Assembly: GCA_038049695.1 (NCBI GenBank)
Contig: CP142452.1
Location: forward strand, 69,879,501 to 69,943,500
Reading direction: 5' to 3'
Length of the DNA: 64,000 bases
From: Cinnamomum chago
Taxonomy: Eukaryota; Streptophyta; Magnoliopsida; Laurales; Lauraceae
Notes under the pieces: model-generated
Told to the model about the DNA's origin: nothing
The model's input: only the letters and a program-made list of their open reading frames with translations
The model's database searches: none
Made by a program: the position numbers and the translations under genes
Shown here: piece by piece, positions 26,461-38,385 of the stretch
Position numbering within the stretch: position 1 is the stretch's first letter
Layout: each line of letters starts with the position of its first letter

Positions 26461-27331
26461 TTTGTAGTGACTGTAGCAGCTAAAATAATGGAGTGACTCT
26501 AGAGATTGCAGAGATTGCCCGAGTGATTCAAGAGACTGGTTTATTAATATTTGGATTCAAGGTAATGAAGACATAGTTTTTGTCAGATCGATTTGTTAAG
26601 AAACAGGCTGTGAGTTGCTAATCGCTTGGGTGTTATATGATGGGAAACTAGGAACAATATGGCCCAGAATTGTATATATTCGAATGTTTTGGATACTACT
26701 TTGAGTTGGCATTCAAGGCCCTCAACACAAGCATTTGTTAGAGTAGAGTTGATGGAAAACCTCTTCCCACTTTACTATGAGGTATTCTCTTCAACCAAAT
26801 ATTAAAAAAAAATATTACGAAGGCAACATGAAATTGAATTTCAATTTCACTTTCTCATTCCTTCGATTCAGAATTTGAAAATTGAAATTTTCAATGAAGT
26901 AATTCGTCTCTGGCCACGCTATAAATATCACCAGAGTTCCACTTCTAAAATCCAAACTGCTCAAAATCATTGTTCATTTTTTACTTAAAGGTAAATGATT
27001 GTAAAAGTAAAATTCATTGTTTATAGTTTATCAATATTAAGGTGGAGCCAACTCTTATTAGAGTTAGATATGGACTAATTTTATATTGTTAATACACAAC
27101 GGTGCAGTGCATTTGAGTGGCTTGAATTTCATCATCAGCAGGCCTCACAAATCAATTTATAGGATGTAGCTTATAATGATCAACAATTCACAAGTTGAAT
27201 TGCGAGTTGTTTGTAAGGAATTGTTAATGATTTGAAGGCCTTATTAGCAAACTAGATAACTATTGTTTACATGGATTAAACATGACGACTTCTGATTTTG
27301 TGTAATCAGGAGCACATACCATTGGAGTATA

Positions 27332-29626
27332 TGTCACGACCCGGACCCGAGATCAGAGTCATTAGGATTAACCCCCGGGTCGCGATGTTAATCATACTTA
27401 CTCCCGTACACCCCGAATTAACCGAAGTTAAAACGACGTCTACAAGGGATCTTGCATGTACCTGTCAATGTACAGTTGTGCGGAAATATACAATAATATA
27501 CATTGACACCTATTTAACAAAATGAATCAGATACTTTACTTTGAATTGTAAAGTTCACTTTCATCGTTTCATTTTACCTATTATCAACCACTGCATATTT
27601 ACAATACAATGCAGGGGACATCATTTCTAATACTTACAATACCAAAAAGGAATATACAAATACTTTCTAAAAAGTTTCCAAAACATTCTAGGTTATCCTC
27701 TCTCAAATCACGTCCATTGGGCTAAACCTCCTGGAGGTATCGAATGAGCCTCCTCTGCTGGCGGGGCGGTCTCGGAGGGACCGGCACGGGTAACTGAGCC
27801 TGTAACATCATCAGTAATACCATAAACACGACGGTTCAACAAGATATATACATATGATGATGGCATGTTTGATAATCCCTGACAATTCATTGTTTAACAG
27901 TTCTAAACAATTCCAATATACAATCATTGTGTAATTATAAACACAAGTAACAATGACAATAACATTGGCAACTACACTAGTATTGGTTCCAACTCCATTC
28001 AGTTCTTTCAAACGGAAGCATTTCATACTCATTCAATTACCTACATTCATACTGGTTTCAATTCCATTCAATTACATTCCGCATATCAATGACGTATCAA
28101 TAGGACTCGTCAGTCCTTTGACCTTTCGGTCCAATACGGTGGGATCTCCCAGTGTCTTGATCAGAGATCACTGGTGTCTCACGGAGCTCCGGACGCTTCC
28201 AATCTCATCTACTGCAATAGGAATAGTCATTTCATTGTTACTTTCGTAACTGTTCATTACATTTAATTCAATTCAATAATGAGTTCGGAAACCACTAAGT
28301 AGTGCCAGACCTGTTAACCATTTCCTCTAATCTAATTCTAAACCAATCCTCTAACTAACTATGAAGTGAATGGTGGTTATTAAAGCATGTATTACTATGG
28401 ATGACATTACTTTTAGTGAGATTTATGCATTACAATAACCCTCGTAGCACTTAGGAAGGTTTAAACATAATTAACATTAATCTATATGTTTAGACTTTGA
28501 GTTCCGGAAATTTAGACTCAATCGGACATTTCTTAGAAATTTCCAGTGGGCCAGGTCGACTTGGCAAGGCCCGGGTCGACCTGCAGTTGTAACTGAAAAG
28601 AACGAACATAAATTTGATCAGGCGCCAGGGGCACCTGACCCAGTGTGCCCGGTCGACCGGGCCCTGCTGGCCAGTCGACCGGCCACACTGCAGAAACAGA
28701 ACATGAGTTCTGTTCTGCAGTGCAGGAAAGGGCTTTTCAGCCCTGTTTCTTCCTGACGTCTACTGAACCTAATTAACCATTAAAGTATGAATTTAACAAA
28801 GAAATTCAAGATCAATAATTCCAACTAATTAACTTATCTTAATCTATTACACAACCTAATTAAGGTTTAAAAATCCATAAATTGCCCCATAATCACCCTA
28901 ATAGTTGATTTATCATTTCTTTCCATTAAAATCCATGCAAACTCCTTTATAAGCATAAACATATGTATAACTTGCCTTAAGTGAAGTCTACTTTTTGGTT
29001 AGCTTGATGTGAAGTTGAACTTTCTCCCCTTAGAGCTCCAACTTCAACGAAAACTTAAGGAGATGGTGAAGAAGATGAAGAAAGTGGAGTCTCCTTCACT
29101 TAATTCACCTCAAACAGCACTTGACGAAGGAAAATCGAAGAAAGAAGAAGAAGAAACGGCTGCAAGAAGGTTGCCTAGGGTTTTGCAGGAGATGAATGAA
29201 CTCATCTCATCTTATATAAGGAACTTTTGCATTTCACCCCCCTTTCATTCTTTTAATTCTAATTCAAGTCAAATGATGGTCCATTCAATCCGATACTCGT
29301 CGAATCAATTCAAGCCTTTTATGAAATTCGTCGTACTCGTCGAGATACACATGCTAGTATCAAGAGTTTCTGAATTCGACAAAATACGTATAAATCGTAT
29401 TTATACACAAGTCCTTTATTTGCTTGTTTAAGCTCCATTTCCATTCAATTTCTTGCAATTCATTTCATAAGCTTAGTTGCTATTTCATTAAGCCTAATTT
29501 ACTCATTTAGGCTAATTCGATTCCCATTTGGTGCTAATTCACCTTTAATCCATTAAAACCGGCTTAATTAGTCTTAAGCTCAATTACTTAGAGTTAATCG
29601 TAATTAACTCGGGACGGAGCCTAACA
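27332..29626 (-). mobile_element. Solo LTR, Tekay/Del-like, TSD GTATA
   Basis: A 2,295-bp LTR runs from TGTCACGACCCGG to GGAGCCTAACA, flanked by a perfect 5-bp duplication GTATA (27327-27331 and 29627-29631). Read on the minus strand it starts TGTTAGGCTCCGTCCCGAG and ends GGGTCGTGACA, resembling the start of the LTR at 55126 and the shared GTGACA end. It is therefore likely an antisense copy of the same lineage. It contains four GTCGAC palindromes (28555-28679) and a strong hairpin (28686-28722). No internal domain remains. Confidence 0.9.
28686..28722. other. Hairpin inside the solo LTR
   Basis: The arms CACTGCAGAAACAGAAC and GTTCTGTTCTGCAGTG are complementary over 16 pairs with one bulged A and a 4-base loop. 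It lies just after the GTCGAC cluster. It could be an RNA structure in the element's transcript; this is inference. Confidence 0.6.
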
Positions 29627-29735
29627 GTATAACATTGCAATCTCTTCAGCAACATGCTCTACAACTTCACAGGGAAAGGGGATGCTGACCCTTCTCTAAA
29701 CTCAACCTATGCAGCCTTCTTAAAAAAGGCATAGC

Positions 29736-30273
29736 GTTTCTTACAACCAATTGTTAAGAAATAGGCAAATTTCCATTTGTGTTGTATACTTGTATTGAGT
29801 TGCTTGGACGTATGTGAGAGGAATATGAGATAGGCTAATCAAAAGATCCTATCACTTAGTTTTATGTTCCCAAAGTTTAATAGTTATACCTGTGACCCCC
29901 CCCCCCCCGCCCCCCCTTTTTTTTTTCTTTTGATAAATCCAATAGTAAATGATGTTTGGAATGGTACAAAAAATTGGGCTTGAGCCAATTCAAGTATGGA
30001 ATTAATTAAAGATGGCCCCCAAATATGGAAACTCAAAATGTGGCATATTCAAAAGAGGGTTCTCTCTAAAATTCCAATAGACGAACATATGATTTTAGCA
30101 GGACCCTCAGAAATTGAGAGGGTCCCACTCCTACCTTTTGGACGGTCCTAGTGTAGGAGAAAATCTTCCTATCTTCTAATGGATGTCATGAATCAACTTT
30201 CTAAATAGAAGATTTTCCCTTCCAAATCCCTGGTCAGTTTGATACAAGTCGAGGAAATGACTAGTTTTTTTTA
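29736..30273. other. Intergenic
   Basis: Contains a C-rich run at about 29897-29916 but no gene I can support. Confidence 0.4.
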
Positions 30274-30786
30274 GGACACGTTTGTGTACACACCATTTCC
30301 GCTAAATGCGGAAATTGCCAAGTCAATAAATTTCATAGAAATGAAAACCTCGAAAAAGGATTTCTATCGAATTTAAAAATTCATGTTTAGTGCAAAAAAA
30401 AAAATCCTTATTGAGTTGGTGTTAATGTTGTTTGGTGCGGCTGTGGATTTTTTTTATAGAAAATCAAATTTTCTTATTTAGTGAAATCATTTTTTGAAGA
30501 AAAATAACATAACACGTATATTATTAATTCAACATCAAATGATAATTTATTTAAAGAAATAAAAAATGAAAGAGTTGTAGGATTTTGGGTTGAAATGGAC
30601 AAGAGTGAAGAAAAGATGGAGAAGTTTTCTGAGGAAATCCATTTTCAATACCCCTATAGGAATCCGATTTCCTGATGAGGTAGAAAAGCATTTCCGCAGA
30701 ATTGTTCCATACTAAACGCCTGAAAAAATGAGTTTTCACGGAAAACCGTCCACTTTTCTGTGGAGAAGTGTGACACAAACATGCCC
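30274..30786. mobile_element. Harbinger-like MITE, weak flanks
   Basis: About 513 bp with terminal inverted repeats: left GGACACGTTTGTGT and right complementing to GGGCATGTTTGTGT. The ends resemble those of the MITE at 264-535. The flanks are TTA on the left and TAG on the right, so the 3-bp duplication is not clean. The interior holds further inverted words such as GGAAATGC-type motifs. Confidence 0.5.
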
Positions 30787-30896
30787 TAGAGTTTAGTTAG
30801 GTATATAGACTCTGGACTCGGACTCTTCACGCATATATTTCTTTCTTTTGCTCTCCTTTCTCATCCTTTTTTTGTTTTTATGGTTGGACAAGCAAC

Positions 30897-32430
30897 ATGA
30901 AAGAAAGCTGTAGCTGGCCAGATCTTCCTCTCATTGTCTTCTTGAACTGATATTGGAGCGCCTAACCCCGTCCGATCACATTCGCTGCCGCTCAGTTTGT
31001 CGCTCATGGCGCACCCTCATACCTCAACTCCCCTTCTGAAAATTCTATATGGGCTACTAGAATGGATTACTAGTTCTTATTAACCAATCAATGCAGCGGA
31101 AATAAACCAATCAGACAATATAGAACTAGCTATCTACCAATCACACACCACAAGAAGGCAGACACAATATTTAACGTGGAAACCCTATCCAGGGAGAAAA
31201 ACCACGAACCAGAAATCAAGAGATAACGAACAGTTACAAGATATACTCACAAGCTCCTTTTCCTAAGTCTGTACCTCGACCCAAGGACTGTAGTTATTCT
31301 TGCAAAGAATCCACTGACACGACATCCACCGCGCCCCGTTCTCCTTACTTGATCTCCTCACACCTTGTCAACCAAGATGATCAATCTTCTACAAGAAAGT
31401 AGAAGCAGCAACAACTTTCTAGAGCAGCCCTTCAGAATAGTCTCTCAATGGCTCTAGAGATTAACTCTCTCTAAAATATCTCTAACTCAGATCAATGAGA
31501 GTTGTGGTGGTTGTCTAGGGTTGAGAGAAACACCCTATAAATAGCCCAATATTCGTGCCTAAGACTTAGTGCACAAGTAGGACTCAAACTAGGAAACAGA
31601 GTCTCAAAAGGAAACAACTTCGTATGAAAATAGGAGACTTTCCCGGAATCTGCACACTGTCCGATCGATCGGTCATGCAGGTCCGATCGATCGGCCTGAC
31701 ATTTAACTGAGACCTTTTTCTGACCGATCGATCGGTCTGAGGCTCCGATCGATCGGGCCTGGGAAAATTCACCCGGTCTTCTTTTTCCCTTCAGCTCTTC
31801 CGGCGACGTAACCACAGTCCATTCTAAAATAAATTAGAAAATACAACTCAATGGACCCAGAGTTTTGTCCAACCCATGAATTAGCCAACAAAAATACTAA
31901 CACCTTCCTTATCAGTAGTGTCTGTGAGGACGGAAGCATCTTATTCTTCAATCGCTTAAAGAACATTTTTTTCACAAAACAAGTGCCCAAGACATACTCA
32001 AAACTAGAGCCTCATGGCTATTCTCTTCCTTGCGTCTCTTCTTCTCATAGCTGGCTGCTGCTGAAAGACAATATTTTTTTTTTCGTAAGGACATCTCATC
32101 ATTCCTCTATAACCCCTACATTCAGAAGTTCATTCTTCTTCCAAAGCTTGAAAGAGATATCATCTATCTCGATTGCCTTTTCTTCTCCACTCAGGTGATC
32201 CCAATGCCGTTCTCCTCATTGGGAAATCAAATAATACATTCCTACTATATCGACGTAAATCTCGTCCTTGTTGCTCACTTAAAATCATCTTCTCCCTGCT
32301 GTATGGGCTCAAGGATGGGTTTTTCTCACCATTTCTCGTCAATATGAATGGAAGGAAACTGTTATCTCTAATACCATCTTTTGTACCCAAGATTGTTATG
32401 TTCCCAGGTTCAAAAGAAGTATGAATTATG
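30897..32430 (+). pseudogene. Broken F-box/DUF295-like gene
   Basis: From ATG 30897 the frame reads MKESCSWPDLPL. After a +1 shift it continues LLELILERLTPSDH and VCRSWRTLIPQLP, a clear F-box as found in plant F-box/DUF295 proteins that serve as SCF ubiquitin-ligase adaptors. The frame then stops and about 800 bp of retroelement-like DNA follows. Similarity to the downstream domain resumes from about 31850, with SHSWLLLKDN and, near 32160-32260, FSSPLRSGDPNAVLLIGKS followed by an LLYRRKS-type stretch. Two overlapping frames are needed there (31851-32198 and 32173-32424), so another shift is present. With a shift, a stop and a large insertion this is a pseudogene. Confidence 0.6.
31046..31845 (-). 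mobile_element. Retroelement-like insertion in the F-box pseudogene
   Basis: This block interrupts the F-box gene and has no coding domain. The stretch around 31170-31205 (TTTAACGTGGAAACCC and AGAAAAACCACG) is, from memory, typical of LTR-associated sequence in plants. Four copies of the 12-bp palindrome CCGATCGATCGG lie at 31661-31756. I could not find clear TG/CA ends with a matching duplication, so the boundaries are approximate. Confidence 0.45.
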
Positions 32431-32930
32431 ATAATGAATATGAATTGGATAGGCCTGTGCTCATCACTAGTTTTGGTGGTGCCTAGGTCACACCAGTATA
32501 ATGTAATCTTTGCCAGCTGAGTCAGGGCTTTCTCAATTTGGGTTTGGTGAGTCATTTGATAGAAGAAATCGTTTCTAATTCTAGTTGGCTTTTGCAATTG
32601 TATTTAAATCAGAACACCATTTTGTCATTTATGCAAAAACGGTCACTTATTTAGCTAACAGAATGCCTTTCTATTTTTATGTGGGCAAATACAATAATAT
32701 AATGACAGCACTTTGAATCAAATGCAGAATAGAACTACAGAATGAAGATCTTGTCAATATTTGTTGAATGGAAGAACGACCCTCCTAATGCTTAGAAAAT
32801 TTTATTTTTATTGTAAAAAATGAGTGCACTGATTAAACCTATTCTAATGTAGTCATTATGATTAATTTTTAATCACAAATTGATCTTCTCTCATTGCTTA
32901 TAATTTAATTCCAAAATCAATTAGTTGAAG
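32431..32930. other. Intergenic
   Basis: No supported gene. Confidence 0.35.
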
Positions 32931-33008
32931 CTTAATAAAGCTGGCTTGGAAATTTCTAAAATGTGGCTTGCAGACATTGATGTATATAAGCCAGCTTTAT
33001 TTATTAAG
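32931..33008. repeat. Short inverted repeat
   Basis: AATAAAGCTGGCTT (32934-32947) is complemented by AAGCCAGCTTTATT about 40 bases on, forming a possible hairpin next to the LINE remnant. Confidence 0.5.
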
Positions 33009-33700
33009 AAAGAGGAAAGCACAAAAAAACTATACAAAGAAAACTATGTTGCCACACCCAAAAAAAAAAAAACCAAATAGGACGAAGAGGATGCATTAGA
33101 ACTGACAGAGACAAAACCATACCTTTGATCCGATCCACATAGATCAACTTAGCGCTCTGAATAGAAGGCTTTTGGTTTCCATGCTTCAAATCATTCCCGA
33201 GAAGCCATAAGATAAAGATGGCATGGAAGAAAATTGCAGCCAGAGACATCTCCGTCAATTGAAATGACTTCTCAAATAGCTGCTGCATAGATATATAGGG
33301 ACAGTAGGAAGAGTGCCACACGGGCTGAGAAGCTAAGACCAAAAGGATTGGGCTAGATTGCAGGAGAAGAAAAGGTGAGGATCATATTCTTCCCCACTAT
33401 GGCAGTTGTAGTATCTAGAAGCCATAGACCAACCTCTATTTTTTACCTAAGAGTCAGTTCGAGTTTTCCTATAGAGAAAAAGGCCAACTCAGACAACCCA
33501 CGCGAGGTTCACAAACTTGTTCCAAATGAAACCTTTCCATGGGAGTTCAATTGCACAAGATCTCTGAAGACTCCAAGCTTCCTTTTAGGGATAGGTTGCC
33601 TGATGAATTATCTTGTCAGTAGAGAGTATCTAGGACTGAGCAGTTGGCGGATGTGAGTTTTAATCCCCCGAGGAGAGAGATCATCATTCATCTATATATG
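33000..33700 (-). mobile_element. Decayed LINE ORF2 fragment
   Basis: Minus-strand peptides in shifting frames recall the zinc-binding module of plant LINE ORF2: a tract around ELPWKGFIWNKFV, then DPHLFSSCNLAQSFWS and a hydrophobic tail (33004-33342). Stops and shifts separate the pieces. Much more decayed than the LINE at 24560-26460. Confidence 0.5.
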
Positions 33701-34350
33701 ATATTTAAAATTGACATTGAAAATGAAGATTCCAACTACTCTCAAAATTGACAGATCACGATCACCAGCTACGGTAACAGCCGTAACACCATTCTTCGAC
33801 GAAAGCCGAAGAAAATGGGGAGAAAATAAGTGGGTGTGTTCTTCCTCTCATCTGATGTGTTGCCGGCAACACACAATAGTTGTCCTGTCACTTTAATTTG
33901 GATCTTAATGAAATGGGTCAAGTTTGAGGGTCTTAATATGGGTCATTATAAGGTCCAGATAGGGGGATTGTCCTAGTTTTTAGGAAAAATTAATTGAATT
34001 AAATCAAATTAAGATGGATAAAGCAATAAATGAATAAATTAAAAAAAAGGGGAGGTGCCAAATATTTAAGAAGGGGATTAGCCCCGTTCCCGAGTACCCC
34101 TTTTATATCCCTCAGTAAATTAGGATTTAAAGGCTGATTTTCAAATCAAAGTGATGATGCAAATGAGATTTTGATTTGTGATTTCAATGAGTTTGTGTAC
34201 GATACACAAGTGATAAAAGTGAAAGGCCAATAGGCCGAAATTAATTGATAAGGAGTGGCCGATGTGCCGAGATTGATTAAAAGTGGCCGATGGGCCGAAA
34301 TAAATATAAATAAATAAAATTGTGTGAAATCACTCATCTCATCTCATTGT
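33701..34350. other. Intergenic; GGCCGA-type short repeats
   Basis: 34220-34300 repeats GTGGCCGATGGGCCGAAAT-like words. No gene supported. Confidence 0.4.
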
Positions 34351-37317
34351 TGTCACACCCCCGAACCAAGGCCCTGCTAATCAAGTCCTTAATCCGGGGG
34401 ACACGACGCGACGGGTCAGAAAATTCCGCCCGCACACGCTAATTATTTTCCCACAGGATTCTGCGGTGAGGATTACAAACGATCCATCACAACCAATCGA
34501 TCAATTTCACAACAAATAATAATATGCGGAAGCATGTAGCAAAATAAAATTCAAATGGAACATAAGATAATTACACAAGCTCTGTATCAAAAGAGAAATA
34601 TATAAATGGGCATAACCTAAAGTTAGTTAAAATTGTGAGGATCACAAAAGTATATTTAATTTATACAACCCAACAAGGCCAACAGAGGCCATAAACAAAG
34701 TTCCAAAAAAAAAAATCATTCCCCAAAAGATGTTATCGAACTCCAGACCCAACATGACGTCTACATGACATCATTTGGCTGCCACTCGTACTCCATCGGA
34801 GGCTCTACCACCTCAACCGCGTGCTCCGCCTCAAAATCTACGGGTCCGACATCTGACACCAAACAAAGGAGTATCAGACACGACGGTCTGGCAGGTGAAT
34901 AAAACATATAAGATATACAAGTTTTATAAATATCAGACTTAAAATCATAAAATTCAATTGTAACAAAACATATGTAAAGAATAAACCAAACAAATCATTT
35001 TCGTACGAATGAAAGAATTTTATATTAAAATATTTCAAACTGACTGAAAAATAATCAAATATTGGCAAACCACATTTAGCTATATTCTCCTATTACCGAA
35101 GTGACAAGAGCACATAAACAAATAACCGTTGCCATATGAAATGGCTGAAACAGACAGACAAACTGTTGCCACTACTCGTGGGACCGGAATACAGAACCGT
35201 TGCCATGGTCGGAATAGACAGAGTCCAAACTGCAATTGGCAGATAATTTAAAGATCCCAAGCCGGGTGATCAGCCCAACAATGTAATCTAAGCTTAATGG
35301 TGTTGTTCAAAACTTAAATCAATATATCAAATCATTTCAATACATTCTCATTGATAAAAATGACTACTCTTGAACAATAACAAACGAACAATAGCGGACA
35401 AATCAAATGAGTAGTCTTATCGATATTTTTAAACGCGGAGCATCATTCAATCCATTTCAAATCAGTTCACAAAGAGAAACAAATAATTTTTATCACTTGG
35501 AATGAATTAGTGTGTAATGGTTTAATGGCTTACCACGGGACGTCTCGATATACACTTAGACTCTTAATGTCGATAATATATGAGGAGCTTGGTGCCACTG
35601 AAGATCTCCGACAATTAAGGATATAAAGTGTATAGTAAGACTTAAATAAATTCTCGGGTAATTCTAACATCAAGCAATTACATCACTTTTCCCATTAAAA
35701 TTTCACGATTTAAATAATTTGCTTCAATATATCCATTCCGGATTTCCATGCGTCAATAGGAGCTTATTGGGCTTCAAACAATGAAGGAACGGGCTTGAAA
35801 AAGAGCCTGAAATAGACCTGAAAACAGCCCAGAGGTGGGCCTAAAAACAGGCCTGGGCCCGGACCAGGCCCGCTCGAGCGGTGATGGATCCGCTCGAGCG
35901 GAGTCCATCCAGAAACTGTCGCTGGAGCGGCCCAAGGCCCGCTCGAGCCGACTGGGCTCTGCCCTGTCCGAAATTTGGTGCAGATTTCTGCACCTCTCCT
36001 TCCTTATTTCTGATTCATTCATTTTTTCATTTCCCACCTGAAACATTTGCATTTCTCCCAGCTGAATTCACATTCCATTCAACCACAAATACACCAATCC
36101 ATTCCATTTACTAAATCTGGTATAAACATAGCCTTTAATCCGTTGAAAGCATAAAACTTTGAGATCCAAGAATTAATGATTCAGAAATTGTAATGAACAA
36201 CAAGGCTTTAATTTCTGAAACAACAACTTACAATAACAAAGCATCATCCATAACTTAATCAATTCAAAAATCAAATCCATAAATTGTAAAGAACTAATGT
36301 TTAAATGATATGCATTTCTTGTCCAGATTATTCACTTGCCTTAAGTCAAAATGGGTCTCAAATACACTCCAAAAGAAGCTCTAACACAGCTGCACCCAAT
36401 ATACACCAAAATCCATGGAAAAACCCATTCAAAAATTCATTATTTTGAAAAGAGAAGGAGCTCTCAAAGAGCCTCCTTGCATGAATGAAGAAAGGGCTCT
36501 AATGGCCCATTCAAAACTAGAAATCCAAGGAAGAAGCCATTGCTATCCTTTTTACAACTTTAAACAAGAAGAAGAGCTTGGAGAAGAGATGGGTTCCAGC
36601 TGAAATTCCTCAAAGATGGTATAGTTGGAAAGCTTGAGAAATGAGGAAGACAATGGTGTAATTTGTTCTCCAATGTGAGTGAGTTTGCCATATATGCAAG
36701 AGGAGAGAAGATGAGAGGAAGAAATGCACTCTCTCTTCAGGTTGGTTGCAGAAAATGAAATGAAGAAGGAAAGAAGGTGACCCAAACGTGAGTTGGGTTT
36801 TAAGTTGAGGAAGTGGGCCCCATTTGTCCTCAAACTTCACATAGCTAGATCTAGTACTTGTGTGTCCCGAATGAGATCGACGAAAAAGGCAAAGCTGATC
36901 GTTGAAAAATCTAGTTTTCAAAAAGTATATTTTCCTCATAGTTTTCAAATTTTAAAATTTATGCATAGATTTGAGTGTGAAAAGACTGTTTTGCCCCTTT
37001 TTCTCGAAAAACGCGATTTCTGGAGTTCGAATGCAAACGGAATAAACATGAAAGTTATTGGGATCAAAATAAAAAATTCAAAAATGTTGAAATCCATATT
37101 TTTCAAAAATAAAAAAAATCAAATTCCCACACTAATACATGTCACACGGGCCACCCTAGGTCCGGTCAAGCCAGACTCAATGCGCTCAAAATTCCCTAAA
37201 GCTATCTAAAATTCTAATCTAACTAAAATTCTAAGCTAATCATCCTCTACCCCCACTTAGAGACTAATCACAGTTAAAATAATAATAAAATATACTAAAC
37301 CTGGGTCGGGCCTGACA
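34351..37317 (-). mobile_element. Antisense solo LTR, Tekay/Del-like
   Basis: A 2,967-bp block. On the minus strand it starts TGTCAGGCCCGACCCAGG, nearly the start of the LTR at 55126, and ends GGGGGTGTGACA. Matches in order to the LTR at 42037-50234 run along its length, including the TTTTCGAGAAA region and the stretch near the 3' end with AGACCGTCG. Its length agrees with the roughly 2.96 kb inferred for that LTR. No internal domain lies next to it. The flanks ATTGT and ATCAT match imperfectly, so the duplication has decayed or the ends recombined. It holds CCGCTCGAGCGG palindromes at 35870-35950. Confidence 0.85.
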
Positions 37318-37779
37318 ATCATTCTCATTAATTCAATTATTAGAAATCAACCTTTTTAATTAAATTAAATTAAAATATTTGGCATAATGGGTGGAGGAAA
37401 AAAGAAGAAAATATTTTTAGAGTTGATTTTGTTGATTTTATGGTTTTTTTTATTTTTGATAAACGGGTTAGAGGGCCTAACTAGGATTCCTGCTTGGATT
37501 TGATTTAATTAAATTATTTTCTCTAATGGGATCGTACTATCCTAGGGTCTTAACTGCTCACATCCACTCTCCCAATGCCTTAGCGGGGCCCGGAGAGAGA
37601 GTGCGGGACCTAACCTAGCTATTATCCTAAAATAGGCAGCTATGAGTGGCCTAACTTGGCTGGGGGATCAAGTCTGATCCTATGTTCGGGTCCGACCTAG
37701 TCCCTAAAATAGGCATGTTGCATTTTCAGATCCCTTAGAGCTTGAGAAGCAAGCACAAGATCAGATCCGGGAAGAGAAA
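37318..37779. other. Probable retroelement-derived intergenic DNA
   Basis: Contains LTR-like phrases such as CCTAAAATAGGCAGCTATGA but no ends or domains that can be fixed. Confidence 0.35.
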
Positions 37780-38150
37780 ACAACGATGGAGGTGGTTGCT
37801 CAATCGGAGATCGGATTAAGTCCTCGAGAGGTGCCAAATTCACAGGGGCTTAAAGATCATTTCCCAGATTATTTCAGGAAAAATGAAGCCAAAGAAGAGC
37901 ATGAAGATCAATATCGAACTGGATCAAATCCTCACGAGATAGTTTATTAAACGGTTGTGGAGGTCATTCTCTATGTTGTTTCAGAGGCTCACACATTTGC
38001 AGAACTGATCACATATGAGAGATTAAGGAGTGGCAGGATGCAATAGGCGATCAAATTGCAACCTTAATGGAGGAGGAGACATGGGAGATGGTATTGTGTC
38101 TGTGTGGTGTTAAGACAATTGGATGTGTGTAGGTTGAAAACCGGAAAAGT
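37780..38150 (+). mobile_element. Copia reverse-transcriptase start, fragment
   Basis: Plus-strand peptides KEWQDAIGDQIATLMEEETW and GVKTIGC recall the region just before and at the start of the Copia reverse transcriptase. Stops interrupt it and the rest of the polymerase is absent. It lies in the opposite orientation to the Copia remnant that follows. Confidence 0.45.
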
Positions 38151-38385
38151 TAGTTTGACGGGACAGTAGATCACTGAAATTTAATTTAATAATATAAAAT
38201 TCAGCTTATCTTTCTAGGATCAGAGATACATTACATACTGTGTATGTTGTTGTAGCTGGCAGAGATATCAGGTAACAGTCCAATACACTATGGAATACAA
38301 TATTTGAATGGGTGTGATTTGGTTTAAATGGTTGACTATTTCAACATACAACAGGTTGGGCCTGCAGACAACCCAACAGGTAACA

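Larger units (their letters stand above)
26860..29735 (+). pseudogene. Partial peroxidase duplicate, split by a solo LTR
   Basis: About 26860-27310 resembles the third intron of the peroxidase upstream. 27311-27331 then matches the start of exon 4 (GAGCACATACCATTGGA). The match resumes at 29632-29735 with the next part of exon 4, from ACATTGCAATCTCTTCAGC to the codons for AAFLK, and stops. Between them sits a 2,295-bp solo LTR. The copy lacks exons 1-3, the splice-acceptor context is altered (TGTAATCAGG against TGCAAACAGG), and it ends early, so no protein can be made. Confidence 0.85.

Noticed and set aside
31661..31756. CRISPR-like array of four identical 12-bp repeats
   Set aside because: The repeats are short palindromes with irregular spacing (22, 41 and 21 bases) in a plant retroelement context; no cas genes are present.
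34351..37317. Clean 5-bp target duplication for the 3-kb solo LTR
   Set aside because: The flanks ATTGT and ATCAT match at only three of five positions, so I call the LTR from its ends and family match, not from a duplication.
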